DNA from: an uncultured Butyricimonas sp.
GTDB taxonomy: Bacteria; Bacteroidota; Bacteroidia; Bacteroidales; Marinifilaceae
Length of the DNA: 64,000 nucleotides
Direction: 5' to 3'
Assembly: GCA_944320555.1 (NCBI GenBank)
Contig: CALUHX010000004.1
Location: 29,366-93,365, forward strand
A program made the position numbers and the translations under genes. The stretch's first letter is position 1, and each line of letters starts with the position of its first letter. Of the stretch, positions 1 through 8,124 are shown one piece after another. A model generated the notes under the pieces. That model saw only the letters and a list, made by a program, of their open reading frames with translations, made no database searches and was not told the DNA's origin.

Positions 1-352
1 TATCGGCAGAGTGGTCGTCCCGATTTTTGCGTGCGACCTGACAATATATGCAACTGGAATTACAACGCAATGTCGGAACCACCATGTGTAGAGAAGTGAA
101 GTCACGAAGTATGCTTTTCTTTGTGCGAAATTTTGTCGCAAGCATTGAAACCACATCTTCAACCTTATCTGTCGTAGCAATTTGTTTCGATTCAATATCA
201 TAAAACAAATCAGTATGTATATCCATTTCTCCATCCACAAAACGATGAAAATCCTCGTTTTGCAAGAAGATATATTCCCCGACTTCATTTGTAAGGAGAT
301 ATTCTGTATCATTGAACCGTTCAAAACGGAATGGCAATAACTGATAATCCAT
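1..352 (-). CDS. hxsB: His-Xaa-Ser system radical SAM protein HxsB (partial, N-terminal 117 residues)
   Basis: The frame starts at ATG 352-350 and runs off the left edge, so only 117 residues are visible. Residues 97-104 form a CxxxCxxC radical SAM cluster motif (C97, C101, C104) in the context TLRCNSSCIYCQVARK. The preceding part (LLPFRFERFN, TNEVGEYIFL, LRDFTSLHM) resembles what I recall of HxsB, one of the paired radical SAM maturases of the His-Xaa-Ser system, a putative peptide-modifying system of unknown product. The start lies 4 bp after the hxsD stop, so the two are surely co-transcribed. The C-terminal domains and the expected hxsC and hxsA genes would lie outside the window. Family assignment is from recognition, not a search. 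Confidence 0.78.
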   Translation of the reverse strand, partial: MDYQLLPFRFERFNDTEYLLTNEVGEYIFLQNEDFHRFVDGEMDIHTDLFYDIESKQIATTDKVEDVVSMLATKFRTKKSILRDFTSLHMVVPTLRCNSSCIYCQVARKNRDDHSAD

Positions 353-356
353 ATTC

Positions 357-689
357 TCATTTTGAATTTACTGGTTTGAACGCTTCTTCAACTATCATAT
401 CACGAATGTGCCCAAATTGGGCATTAACGTCATGCCGCAGTTGTTGGTCTATCAATTCATTGCAAAATTGCTTGGGAATGCCAACGGTAATGACATTGTC
501 ATCCTTTGATTCAAAAATGACAAGCACCAAATTAGGATTGGATTTATCCGTTTGCTGATGAATATAAAACAAATGTGAAAACTTATAGATTGCTGCCGTT
601 ATTACATCTTTGGAATACAGAGCCAAATCTACAATTACTTGAAACTTGTTATTATCAAGCTCGACAACGGGAAATTGAATCTTTGCCAT
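357..689 (-). CDS. hxsD: His-Xaa-Ser system protein HxsD
   Basis: A 110-residue soluble protein without signal peptide or membrane segment. Features typical of HxsD are visible: an early 'DLALYSKDVITAAIYKFSHLFYIH' type segment (about residues 21-44), then NELIDQQLRHDV (about 77-88), the counterpart of the LLNDYxLRE signature that gave the family its provisional name, and a final IRDMIVEEAF helix (about 95-104). HxsD is a small conserved partner of the radical SAM proteins HxsB and HxsC; its molecular role is unknown. The start ATG at 689 is preceded by GGAGGA about 13 bases upstream. An in-frame stop lies about 45 bases upstream, so the protein cannot be much longer. It is the first visible gene of the Hxs operon, which reads leftward. 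Confidence 0.78.
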   Translation of the reverse strand: MAKIQFPVVELDNNKFQVIVDLALYSKDVITAAIYKFSHLFYIHQQTDKSNPNLVLVIFESKDDNVITVGIPKQFCNELIDQQLRHDVNAQFGHIRDMIVEEAFKPVNSK

Positions 690-1254
690 ACCATCTTCAA
701 TGTCCTCCAGTCCCTCGAAGACTTTTCTACGTTATTAAACACCAAAGCGTGGGACCGAGTCTGTCGCTCGTTCCACCATGTAAAGGCTCTCGCATTGCCC
801 GATCAGTCGAAACGAGCAACGCCGAAAGCCCCACGCCGATGTCATTATATGTACCCTTGATTTTCCTGCCACAGAAGCGTGGCAAGACATGAAAAGGGTC
901 GTGTATAACATCCCCAGGGACGTTCCCGTTGCCTTGTTTTTGACTGATCATAGAATTTGCGAGATTCTTACATGGTCAAAACACAAGCGTCCAGTAAACG
1001 CCTTTTATGTATCCGTGTCCCACCCTCACCAACAGCCGGCGGCTTTCGGCATAGGTGGAACATGACAAAGGTAGGGAAAAGTATTCAGAATTGGTATCAC
1101 ATCGCAGAAAAATTTATACAAACCGCCTCTTACAAACAGAGCTTTGCCGCAGCCGCACCACCGTTCCCTCTTCAAGTGTCCCGCCGGGGCTTCGTCCGCC
1201 CTCCATCCCCACTCATCACCCGCTACAAAAACACTTCAAAAACATAACACAAGC

Positions 1255-1320
1255 CTATCAAAAGCAATAATTATAGCCTTTGATAAGCTTTTGATAAGCT
1301 TTTGGTAAGCTTTTGATATG
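1255..1320. repeat. island of 11-bp imperfect repeats (A)
   Basis: Four consecutive plus-strand units with consensus CTTTTGATAAG occupy 1278-1320 (10, 11, 11 and 11 bp; the third reads CTTTTGGTAAG). An oppositely oriented copy, CTATCAAAAGC, sits at 1255-1265. The spacing of exactly 11 is not a multiple of 3 and argues against coding. The same design, with other unit sequences, recurs at 22626-22696 and 36699-36834. Confidence 0.8.
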
Positions 1321-1472
1321 GGCAAGACACAGGGAAAAGCCAACGCACAGGGAGCTCCGCAGAACGATTGCGACTGACTCCGCTCCAAAACACGACACAT
1401 CGACAACCGCCATGTGCCATATTAGGCATTTCGCTCGAATTCAACTCATGCGGAGGTCTCTGAAAAAAGCAC

Positions 1473-1525
1473 AAAAAAAGAGCGGGAAAACGCTCCGGCA
1501 TGCCGTTTTTGCGTTTCCCCGTTCT
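1473..1525 (-). terminator. rho-independent terminator, minus strand
   Basis: Read on the minus strand, GAACGGGGAAACGC pairs with GCGTTTTCCCGCTC (some G-T pairs) and is followed by a run of seven T. It lies downstream of the DUF1016 gene and of the duplicated AsmA tail, and would end transcripts coming from either. Confidence 0.6.
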
Positions 1526-1537
1526 TTTCCGCCGGAA

Positions 1538-1619
1538 TCATTCCCGAGCCGTCTGGAACATGCGGCGGATTTGGACCCCGGACGTTGAGCCGGGCGCTGT
1601 CCACCTTGGCCCGGCCGGA
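1538..1619. repeat. direct repeat copy A of the AsmA-like gene 3' end
   Basis: About 82 bp that match 2775-2855 with roughly five substitutions and one inserted base. The copy at 2775-2855 is the authentic C-terminal coding end of the AsmA-like gene. This copy carries the single-base insertion, so its reading frame is broken. The two copies are direct repeats bracketing the DUF1016 gene. Confidence 0.85.
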
Positions 1620-1666
1620 AGATTACAACCATCAAGCCGAACTCACTTCACACTACCGCTTTTCTG

Positions 1667-2713
1667 TCACTCATCCTCTTTTCCATGCTGTTCCATAAAG
1701 AAACGTTTCTGCTGCTCAATCTCCCGGCGCAATTCCTCTTCGGTAGGCATGTATGTCATATATTTGGCAGCAAAAATCTGGTCGCTGTCGTGCAATACTG
1801 AATATTTTGCTATGGTGTTGTCCGTATCTGTGCAGAGCAACACGCCGACGGTCGGATTGTCATCCTTTCCCTTAACCAAATCATCGTACATACGGATGTA
1901 CATATCCAGCTGTCCGATGTCCTGATGGGTCAACTTATGGGTCTTCAGTTCAAAGATGACGAACCGTTTCATCTTGTAATTATAGAATACAAGGTCGATG
2001 TAGAAATCAGCCGTATCGGTCACAATATGTTGTTGTCTTTCCACGAAAGCGAATCCACGACCGAGTTCCATGATGAATTTTTCGAGATTGTCAATCAATG
2101 CCTGTTCCAGTTCTGACTCGGAATAGTCGATGCTTTGGTGGAATCCCATAAATTCGGCCACCACCGGATTCTTTATGTATTCCAACGGATCCGCTTGACT
2201 GGTATAAGGCGCGGGCAGAGTCGAACTCTCCTTTTGGGCCGCAAGCCGTCGTTCATAATATTGGGTGGAGATATTCCTGTCAAGATCGTCCACACTCCAC
2301 ATATCCTCGGCGGCTGTATTCAGATACCATTCCCTTGCTCGCGTATTGCTGACGGAAAGAAGCCTGCGGACATGTGACCAAGTAAGATTTTGCACACGCG
2401 TGTGCAAAATCTCCACGTCTCTGAATTCCAGATAGAACTTCCGATAATATGCCAAATTACGCTTACCATAGCCGGTTCCGTATTCCGCAGAAAGCCTGGC
2501 TGCAAGAGCCGGAATAAGTTTTTGTCCGTATGCAGCCCTGCTTGCTCCATGTTGCTCCTCTTCCACGATACGCCGTCCGATGTTCCAATAAGTCATGATG
2601 GCTATTTGGCCTGTTGCGGCATACGCTTGTTTCCGTCCTTGCTCTATAATGGTTCTGATATCGGAAACGAGATTCTCGGTTATTACATCGATCTGTTGTT
2701 TATTCTTTTCCAT
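1667..2713 (-). CDS. PDDEXK nuclease domain protein, DUF1016 / YhcG family
   Basis: A 348-residue protein, normal for the family. The N-terminal half (about 1-150, with GRRIVEEEQHG and YGKRNLAYYRKFYLEF) is the helical DUF1016 N-terminal domain; the C-terminal half is a PDDEXK nuclease fold. The likely catalytic residues are D240 in FYIDLVFYN and E255-x-K257 in FVIFELKTHK. The cellular role of the family is uncertain; members often sit in restriction or defence islands. Here the gene stands alone, followed by a terminator and bracketed by direct repeats of the neighbouring gene's 3' end, which suggests it was acquired. Start ATG 2713; an upstream promoter is probable in the AT-rich 2714-2774 but no clear motif is seen. 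Confidence 0.88.
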   Translation of the reverse strand: MEKNKQQIDVITENLVSDIRTIIEQGRKQAYAATGQIAIMTYWNIGRRIVEEEQHGASRAAYGQKLIPALAARLSAEYGTGYGKRNLAYYRKFYLEFRDVEILHTRVQNLTWSHVRRLLSVSNTRAREWYLNTAAEDMWSVDDLDRNISTQYYERRLAAQKESSTLPAPYTSQADPLEYIKNPVVAEFMGFHQSIDYSESELEQALIDNLEKFIMELGRGFAFVERQQHIVTDTADFYIDLVFYNYKMKRFVIFELKTHKLTHQDIGQLDMYIRMYDDLVKGKDDNPTVGVLLCTDTDNTIAKYSVLHDSDQIFAAKYMTYMPTEEELRREIEQQKRFFMEQHGKEDE

Positions 2714-2774
2714 ATTCCAAGAATTACACGGCCACGAAGATAAGAGTATTTAGAATATACATAATATATCAAAT

Positions 2775-2855
2775 TCATTCCCGGGCCGTCTGGAGCATGC
2801 GGCGGATTTGGGCCCGGACGTTGAGCTGGGCGCTGTCCACCTTGGCCCGGCGGGA
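2775..2855. repeat. direct repeat copy B (authentic 3' end of the AsmA-like gene)
   Basis: Partner of 1538-1619. It encodes the C-terminal residues (RRAKVDSAQLNVRAQIRRML and stop) of the AsmA-like protein. Its outer boundary coincides with the stop codon, as expected if a duplication or integration event used the gene end as its target. Confidence 0.85.
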
Positions 2856-5800
2856 GGGGATGAAGAGGTCTTTGTACTTGGCCTTGGTGAGCTTGAATTT
2901 CATGTCGTCCAAAGAACCGTAGACATCCACTCCGAGACGGAAGGGCACGGGAGACTTGAGGACGGAGATATGGTAATCGAAGGTCATATCCACCTTGTGC
3001 TCGCCACCGACGGCGACCTTGTAGCGGTCCATCTCGACAAGGAAGGGGAATATCTCGATGACCCCATCCTTGACGAGGAAGTCGACGGACACGCTGTCGA
3101 TGAGGTTGCGCTCCTTGTTCTTGAACATGAGCATTTTCGAGATTTCGGCAAAGGTCTCACCGTCCATCAGCACCAAATTACGGCCGTCAAGGTACGCAGC
3201 GCTGCGAAGCGTGGGCAAATCAATCATGAAGGTGGAATCCAAGTCTGACTCTCCGGCGATGTGGAAATCGACCTGTCCCTCGAAAGAGCGGAGCATGGGG
3301 ACGATGGAGTCCAAGGAAGGCATGAAGTCGATCAAGGAGGCCACGTCGATGTCGTCCATGCGGAGGTCGAACCCGGCGTAGGCCCGCCGGGGAGTGGAGG
3401 CCTTGTAGATGAGGGTTGTCTGCACGTTCGCAGCCATAGAGCGGAGACTAAGGTCGGTCATCTCCACGCATTGGTCTTTCATGACCAATTCTCCATGGAT
3501 ATCCTCCAGCTTCAAACGGCCGTAACGCACCTCCCCGATTTCCGTTTCGAAATGGAAATCGACTTTCGGGGGAACCACGAAAACCGCCAAGGAAGTGGAA
3601 TCGGCCATGGCGACGGAATCCGTGACCATCTCGAGGGAATCCATTTGCCGGTCGGTAATCTCGTCGCCGTAGGCAAGTTCCCACTGCTCCATCCGCTTCG
3701 CCCCAATCTCCATCGCCCGCATGAGCTGGTTGCAATTAATGCGGCGGGACTTCACTTCGAGGTCGGCCCGCAAGTCACCCCCCTTGGTGAGAGCCTCGGC
3801 CAGATTAAAGACGCGTCCGGTAAGAAGCACGTCGGAACGCCCGACTTTCACGGCCGCCCCTTTGAGCCGTATCTCTCCGGGTTTCAACGTCAGCCTGGTG
3901 CCGGGCACTTGGACCCGCAGGGGAAACATCGGGGTGAAAAGACGCAAGTCCTTGAACCCTACCGTGCCTGCGGTGAGCCACTTGCGGATGTCGGTGGTGT
4001 CCGCGTTCTTTTCCGTCACCAAGGCGAAATCGGCTTTGGCCAGACGCAAATGGCTCTTCCTCGCCCTGACCCGCAGGCTGTCCATCTTCAAGGAGGAAGA
4101 AAGGAATGGTATCTTTTTGTCGCGTTTCGACGGTTTCAAGGCCAGCGTGGCCCGCGTGTTCCCCGTGCGGAGGCGCAGGGAGTCGCCAAGACGCAAGTCC
4201 ATCCACCCGAGATGGAGGTCGGCAGACATGGAGGCGACCGCGGTCGTGTCACGCAAAGGGGAGGTCTTCACTTTCACGTAAGAAGTGTCCACGTGAAACT
4301 CCAACTTGTCTTTCACGCTTATGTCCACACTGTCGAAACCGAATATCCCGGAAAGAAGATTCTTTCCCTGCAATATGGTGGAATCCGCCATGTTCGTCCC
4401 GAATCCCAAGCCGGCCGACTTGGAGCGCAAGAGAAAACTGTCCCGCTCGCTCACGAGGCGGACGTCCTTCAACTCACATCCACCCCGGATATCCAGCTTG
4501 CCAAAATTCCCATCCCGGACGTCGGACAAGAGCACGTCGGCATTCAAGGCGGCGGAGAGGTTGCCCGTCATGGAAACGCCCTCCTCGAGCGGGAATATCT
4601 TGGGAATAAGGTCGAAGTCCACGTCGGCCTTCAACTTGGCCATCACCCGGGGATCCGCGAGCAATTGCTCGACCCGCCCCGAGAGGTCGATGTCCACAGA
4701 CTGGCCTTTCATGACGAACTTGTTGACTTTCAAGAAGGAGGGCTGTTCTTTCTGCAAATCGACAATGCCCTCGACATCCACGTCCAATTGTTCCAACGAG
4801 TGGGGCATTCCGGCATATTTGGCATGTCCGCCGGTAATCAGGAAGCGGGCCTGGAGCACGGGGACACGGTTTTTCCCGTACTTGCCTTTCAATGTGCCGC
4901 CGAATTTGACATCTCCCCCCACGTCCACTTTTTGGTCGCGCTTCATGATAGTCTCGGGCACCAGCTCCAGCAACGTCTTCAAGGACGGGACATTGACCCC
5001 GAACGCCAAATCCACGTCCAGCAAGCGGGACAGCGTGTCGGCCCGCAAACGCCCCTCCACGCCGAACTTGATGCCATTGACGGCGACCTCGGCCTTGTCC
5101 AAGACGTAGAGCAGGGAGTCGCGGTTGAGCCGCATCCCGGTCTCGACATCCAAAGAGGTCCGCTTCACGAGCAAATCACCCTCCTGCCAAAGCAGCAAAT
5201 CCTTCACCCCCAAATCCACAAACAAACGGGAACGCCGCTCGGCGAAAGAGCCTTTCAAATGGAGGTCCAGGCCTTCGATCCGGGTGTACAATTGCGTGGA
5301 ACGGTCGTCGAATATCAGATTCCCGTCCACTATCCGGATATTCCGGATATCAATCCGTCCGCGGAACGGGGCCATCGTGTCCGCAGGCACCGTGTCCGCG
5401 TCGACAAGCGTGTCCGCGGACGCGGCCCGGACGACATCCCAACCCGGCACGCCATTGGTGTCCACGTAGGCGTATATGTCCGGCCGGACCAAAATGATTT
5501 TCCTTACGATGACATTCTGCCGTTTCAAGAAGGCGATTGGATTCACCACCACTTGACAACGCTTGAAACTGACCAAAGAGTCCGTCCGGGCAAAAGCCGC
5601 CTCCCGGGTCGTGTCCTGAAACACTTTCGTCACCATGCAGCCGTCCTCGATGTCAATTCCAAAATTGGGGAAAGTCGAATAAAATGTCAAGTCTATCGAC
5701 TTGAAACGCACATCGGCGTCAAGGTACTCGTTCGCATACTTTTCCACGATCGGGGTCAACTTCTCCGGAGTAAACACGATATTCAGCACAATTCCCACGG

Positions 5801-5867
5801 TGGCCCCCACCAAAACAACCAATATCAACACGGATATGATTGTCCATCTTAAGACACGCCAAAACAT
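2775..5867 (-). CDS. AsmA-like (AsmA/TamB-type) envelope protein
   Basis: A 1030-residue protein with one N-terminal membrane anchor (about residues 7-32), followed by the AsmA-type start PEKLTPIVEKYANEYLDADVRFKSIDLTFYSTFPNFGI. The remainder is a long beta-rich periplasmic region with repeated short amphipathic strands. AsmA-like proteins are thought to form hydrophobic grooves that move phospholipids between inner and outer membrane; that role is inherited from the family, not shown here. It is the last gene of the envelope cluster, 12 bp after the DUF1343 gene. Codon usage is GC-rich compared with the DUF1016 gene beyond it. The 3' end is duplicated at 1538-1619. Confidence 0.82.
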   Translation of the reverse strand: MFWRVLRWTIISVLILVVLVGATVGIVLNIVFTPEKLTPIVEKYANEYLDADVRFKSIDLTFYSTFPNFGIDIEDGCMVTKVFQDTTREAAFARTDSLVSFKRCQVVVNPIAFLKRQNVIVRKIILVRPDIYAYVDTNGVPGWDVVRAASADTLVDADTVPADTMAPFRGRIDIRNIRIVDGNLIFDDRSTQLYTRIEGLDLHLKGSFAERRSRLFVDLGVKDLLLWQEGDLLVKRTSLDVETGMRLNRDSLLYVLDKAEVAVNGIKFGVEGRLRADTLSRLLDVDLAFGVNVPSLKTLLELVPETIMKRDQKVDVGGDVKFGGTLKGKYGKNRVPVLQARFLITGGHAKYAGMPHSLEQLDVDVEGIVDLQKEQPSFLKVNKFVMKGQSVDIDLSGRVEQLLADPRVMAKLKADVDFDLIPKIFPLEEGVSMTGNLSAALNADVLLSDVRDGNFGKLDIRGGCELKDVRLVSERDSFLLRSKSAGLGFGTNMADSTILQGKNLLSGIFGFDSVDISVKDKLEFHVDTSYVKVKTSPLRDTTAVASMSADLHLGWMDLRLGDSLRLRTGNTRATLALKPSKRDKKIPFLSSSLKMDSLRVRARKSHLRLAKADFALVTEKNADTTDIRKWLTAGTVGFKDLRLFTPMFPLRVQVPGTRLTLKPGEIRLKGAAVKVGRSDVLLTGRVFNLAEALTKGGDLRADLEVKSRRINCNQLMRAMEIGAKRMEQWELAYGDEITDRQMDSLEMVTDSVAMADSTSLAVFVVPPKVDFHFETEIGEVRYGRLKLEDIHGELVMKDQCVEMTDLSLRSMAANVQTTLIYKASTPRRAYAGFDLRMDDIDVASLIDFMPSLDSIVPMLRSFEGQVDFHIAGESDLDSTFMIDLPTLRSAAYLDGRNLVLMDGETFAEISKMLMFKNKERNLIDSVSVDFLVKDGVIEIFPFLVEMDRYKVAVGGEHKVDMTFDYHISVLKSPVPFRLGVDVYGSLDDMKFKLTKAKYKDLFIPSRRAKVDSAQLNVRAQIRRMLQTARE

Positions 5868-5879
5868 ATCAATTCCAAT

Positions 5880-7043
5880 TTAATCATACATCAAATATTT
5901 TTGCCTCATCGCCATAAATCCGGGCAACTCGTTTTCCCACAACGCCCGTATCTCGCGTTCGCTTTTTCCCGCCTCGATATACTCCCGCACGCGAGAGTCG
6001 CCTGTCAATTTATCGAACAATGAATTAAAAAACGGTTCCTCGCCTTCATATTTTTCATAAGCCGACAACAACCATTCCAAATTTATCCGCCGCATGGACA
6101 ATATTCCAGCCGCCTCGGCCCGCAAATCCATGCCATGACAAATCCGCCCCTCACACTTGGGCCGGGAACACATGCCCTCTATCGGCTCCGGGACAAACGA
6201 AAAAGGCATGTCCGCCAAGTCCGGGTGGCCGAAAAGCTGGAAAGGCCGGAGGGTACCCCTTCCCTCGCTGACCACAGTCCCCTCAAAAAAGCAGGTGGAA
6301 GGATACAGCAACACCGACACGCTGTCCGGCAGATTCGGCGACGGGGCATGCGGCAAAGCCACAATCTGTCGGCGGTCCCATCCCTCGCAAGGAATCACTG
6401 TCAACTGACAAGCCACTCCCCCTTTCAGCCAACCTTCTCCGTTTATCATGCGCGCGTATTCCCCTATCGTCATGCCATAAACAACCGGAACCGGATGCAT
6501 CCCCACAAAAGAGGCATGCTCCCCGCGCAATATCGGCCCGTCCACATAAAAAGCGTTCGGGTTTGGCCTGTCCATGACAATCAAGGGAATCCCCGTTTCC
6601 GCACAGGCTTCCATCACGTAATGGAGGGTGGAAAGATAAGTGTAGAATCGCACGCCCACATCCTGAATGTCAAACAAAACGACATCCACGTCCCGCAAAT
6701 CTTCCGGACGGGGCTTCTTATGCTTCCCGTAAAGAGAAAGCACAGGCAGTCCGCTTTCCGCGTCCACGTAATTCCCGATATTCTCTCCGGCATCCGCATT
6801 TCCCCTGAAACCATGCTCCGGACAAAAGACTTTCACGAGATTAACCCCCTTTCCCCTCAAGAAATCGACAGCATGCGAGTCTCCCACACAGGAAGTCTGA
6901 TTGGCCACAATCGCCACCTTCCTACCAGCCAGCAAGTCACGATAGCAAGCGAAGCGCTCCACGCCCGCCTGCAGGTTTACGGAAATAGCATCCAAATTGA
7001 AGGATGCTATCAACCAAACCAATATCGCTATTTTCACTCTCAT
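5880..7043 (-). CDS. DUF1343 protein, NamZ-like exo-beta-N-acetylmuramidase
   Basis: A 387-residue protein with a signal peptide (about 1-22) and the DUF1343 fold. Recognisable segments are GRKVAIVANQTSCVG, VFCPEHGFRGNADAGE, DVVLFDIQDVGVRFYTYLSTL and PLIVMDRPNPN. The characterised member, NamZ of Bacillus subtilis, removes terminal MurNAc from peptidoglycan fragments, so a role in wall turnover or recycling is likely. The E of CPEHGF and the D of FDIQDVG are probable active-site residues. Its ATG overlaps the stop of the preceding DUF4837 gene (ATGA), indicating translational coupling. Confidence 0.85.
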   Translation of the reverse strand: MRVKIAILVWLIASFNLDAISVNLQAGVERFACYRDLLAGRKVAIVANQTSCVGDSHAVDFLRGKGVNLVKVFCPEHGFRGNADAGENIGNYVDAESGLPVLSLYGKHKKPRPEDLRDVDVVLFDIQDVGVRFYTYLSTLHYVMEACAETGIPLIVMDRPNPNAFYVDGPILRGEHASFVGMHPVPVVYGMTIGEYARMINGEGWLKGGVACQLTVIPCEGWDRRQIVALPHAPSPNLPDSVSVLLYPSTCFFEGTVVSEGRGTLRPFQLFGHPDLADMPFSFVPEPIEGMCSRPKCEGRICHGMDLRAEAAGILSMRRINLEWLLSAYEKYEGEEPFFNSLFDKLTGDSRVREYIEAGKSEREIRALWENELPGFMAMRQKYLMYD

Positions 7044-8095
7044 TTTTTCTTTCCGCCTTCATCCCGGTAATCAAAAGTCATCGTGTTCATAACGGCCTCG
7101 ACTTGCTTCATCATGTTCCGCTTCTCATTGTTCGGATAATAGACGTATCCCATCATATAAATAATCCGGCCCCTCTCCTCGTCCAGAACGGCATTCAAGA
7201 CGAAAGGTCCCGCCATGAAATCGTTCGTCACCGTCCACAGTCCGCGAATCAGCACGGCATAATGCCCGTTATATTTATAAGGTATGACGGAATAAGGCAC
7301 AGACGTGTCGACAGCCATGAAAGAACGGATTGTGATTTTTTTTCTTCCTTGCGGCCCGCTCACTTCCCGGACATTGCCGTCCAAGGGGCCGGGGATGAAC
7401 TTCTCCAACATCTCGTTGACCCGGTCGATCATCACGACATCGTTAAATTGACTCTCGTGCTCGTAATCATCCGTGAAGAAGACAACGCCTTTGCTGTCCC
7501 GCGGGGTCTCGCTGGAAAACCAGACAAATCCGGTCGTGTCTTTGTTCACATAGTAACCGGATGGGGCGGACAGCAATATGTGGTACTTGTTCTTAAACAA
7601 ATTGTAAATGGCCACATCCGCGGTCCTCCGATAAACGGCCACCAACCTATCTTGCTCGGCCTTGGCGTATATACCCATGATTTTCAACTTATTCTCGTCA
7701 AACACCCGATAGAATTCTTTCTCGTCGCTCACCCGTATTCTCACAAACTTCTGAGTCTTGGCCCAAGGACTGTCGTAATATTCCACGACGGTGGAATCCA
7801 CCGCCGGAGATATGGTTATCTCCAAAACGTTCCTGTGATTCTTCAGATTTTTGTCGAAAAACTGCGCCGGCAGATTGAGCATGTCAAAGGCAGGTTCCGC
7901 CTGAGGCAATCCCGCCACGTCCTGCCCGAAAAAGGCCCGAATCGTGTCGCCCACCGGGCCGTTCCAATAATTCTTTTCCGCCACGACCAGCAATTCGTTC
8001 ATCCGGCCCGTAATATGCTGCTGCAAGCCTTTGGACGCCTCCTTGCAAGCCCCCATGCCCGCTATTAAAACACATGCAAACAATAATTTTTTCAT
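7040..8095 (-). CDS. DUF4837 lipoprotein
   Basis: A 351-residue lipoprotein: signal LLFACVLIAGMGAC with a lipobox cysteine at residue 17, then ITGRMNELLVVAEKNYWNGPVGDTIRAFF, the usual opening of DUF4837 proteins in Bacteroidota. The function of the family is unknown. The gene is the fifth of the minus-strand envelope run and overlaps the downstream DUF1343 gene by 4 bases. ATG 8095 directly precedes the lipoprotein signal, so the start is secure. Confidence 0.82.
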   Translation of the reverse strand: MKKLLFACVLIAGMGACKEASKGLQQHITGRMNELLVVAEKNYWNGPVGDTIRAFFGQDVAGLPQAEPAFDMLNLPAQFFDKNLKNHRNVLEITISPAVDSTVVEYYDSPWAKTQKFVRIRVSDEKEFYRVFDENKLKIMGIYAKAEQDRLVAVYRRTADVAIYNLFKNKYHILLSAPSGYYVNKDTTGFVWFSSETPRDSKGVVFFTDDYEHESQFNDVVMIDRVNEMLEKFIPGPLDGNVREVSGPQGRKKITIRSFMAVDTSVPYSVIPYKYNGHYAVLIRGLWTVTNDFMAGPFVLNAVLDEERGRIIYMMGYVYYPNNEKRNMMKQVEAVMNTMTFDYRDEGGKKK

Positions 8096-8124
8096 AGCCT
8101 CTATATTTTATTGCGTTAATCTCT

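Larger units (their letters stand above)
690..1666. other. gene-poor accessory stretch of about 1 kb
   Basis: No gene is recognised between hxsD and the DUF1016 gene. It holds, in order: an open plus-strand frame (stop-free 784-1065, ATG 889) whose 58-residue product matches nothing I know; AT-rich sequence; an island of 11-bp repeats (1255-1320); a minus-strand terminator (1473-1525); and a decayed copy of the 3' end of the AsmA-like gene (1538-1619). A short minus-strand open frame (ATG 846, stop before 733) also ends here and is likewise unrecognised. The mixture looks like the scar of several insertions or deletions rather than a functional gene region. Confidence 0.5.

Noticed and set aside
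1255..1320. CRISPR-like array in the 11-bp repeats
   Set aside because: Units are contiguous, 11 bp long, without unique spacers, and no cas genes are present.
3261..5852. Long plus-strand open frame (863 codons) opposite the AsmA-like gene
   Set aside because: It is His/Gly/Gln-rich, a usual result of reading the complement of GC-rich coding DNA; the minus frame has a membrane anchor and AsmA motifs.
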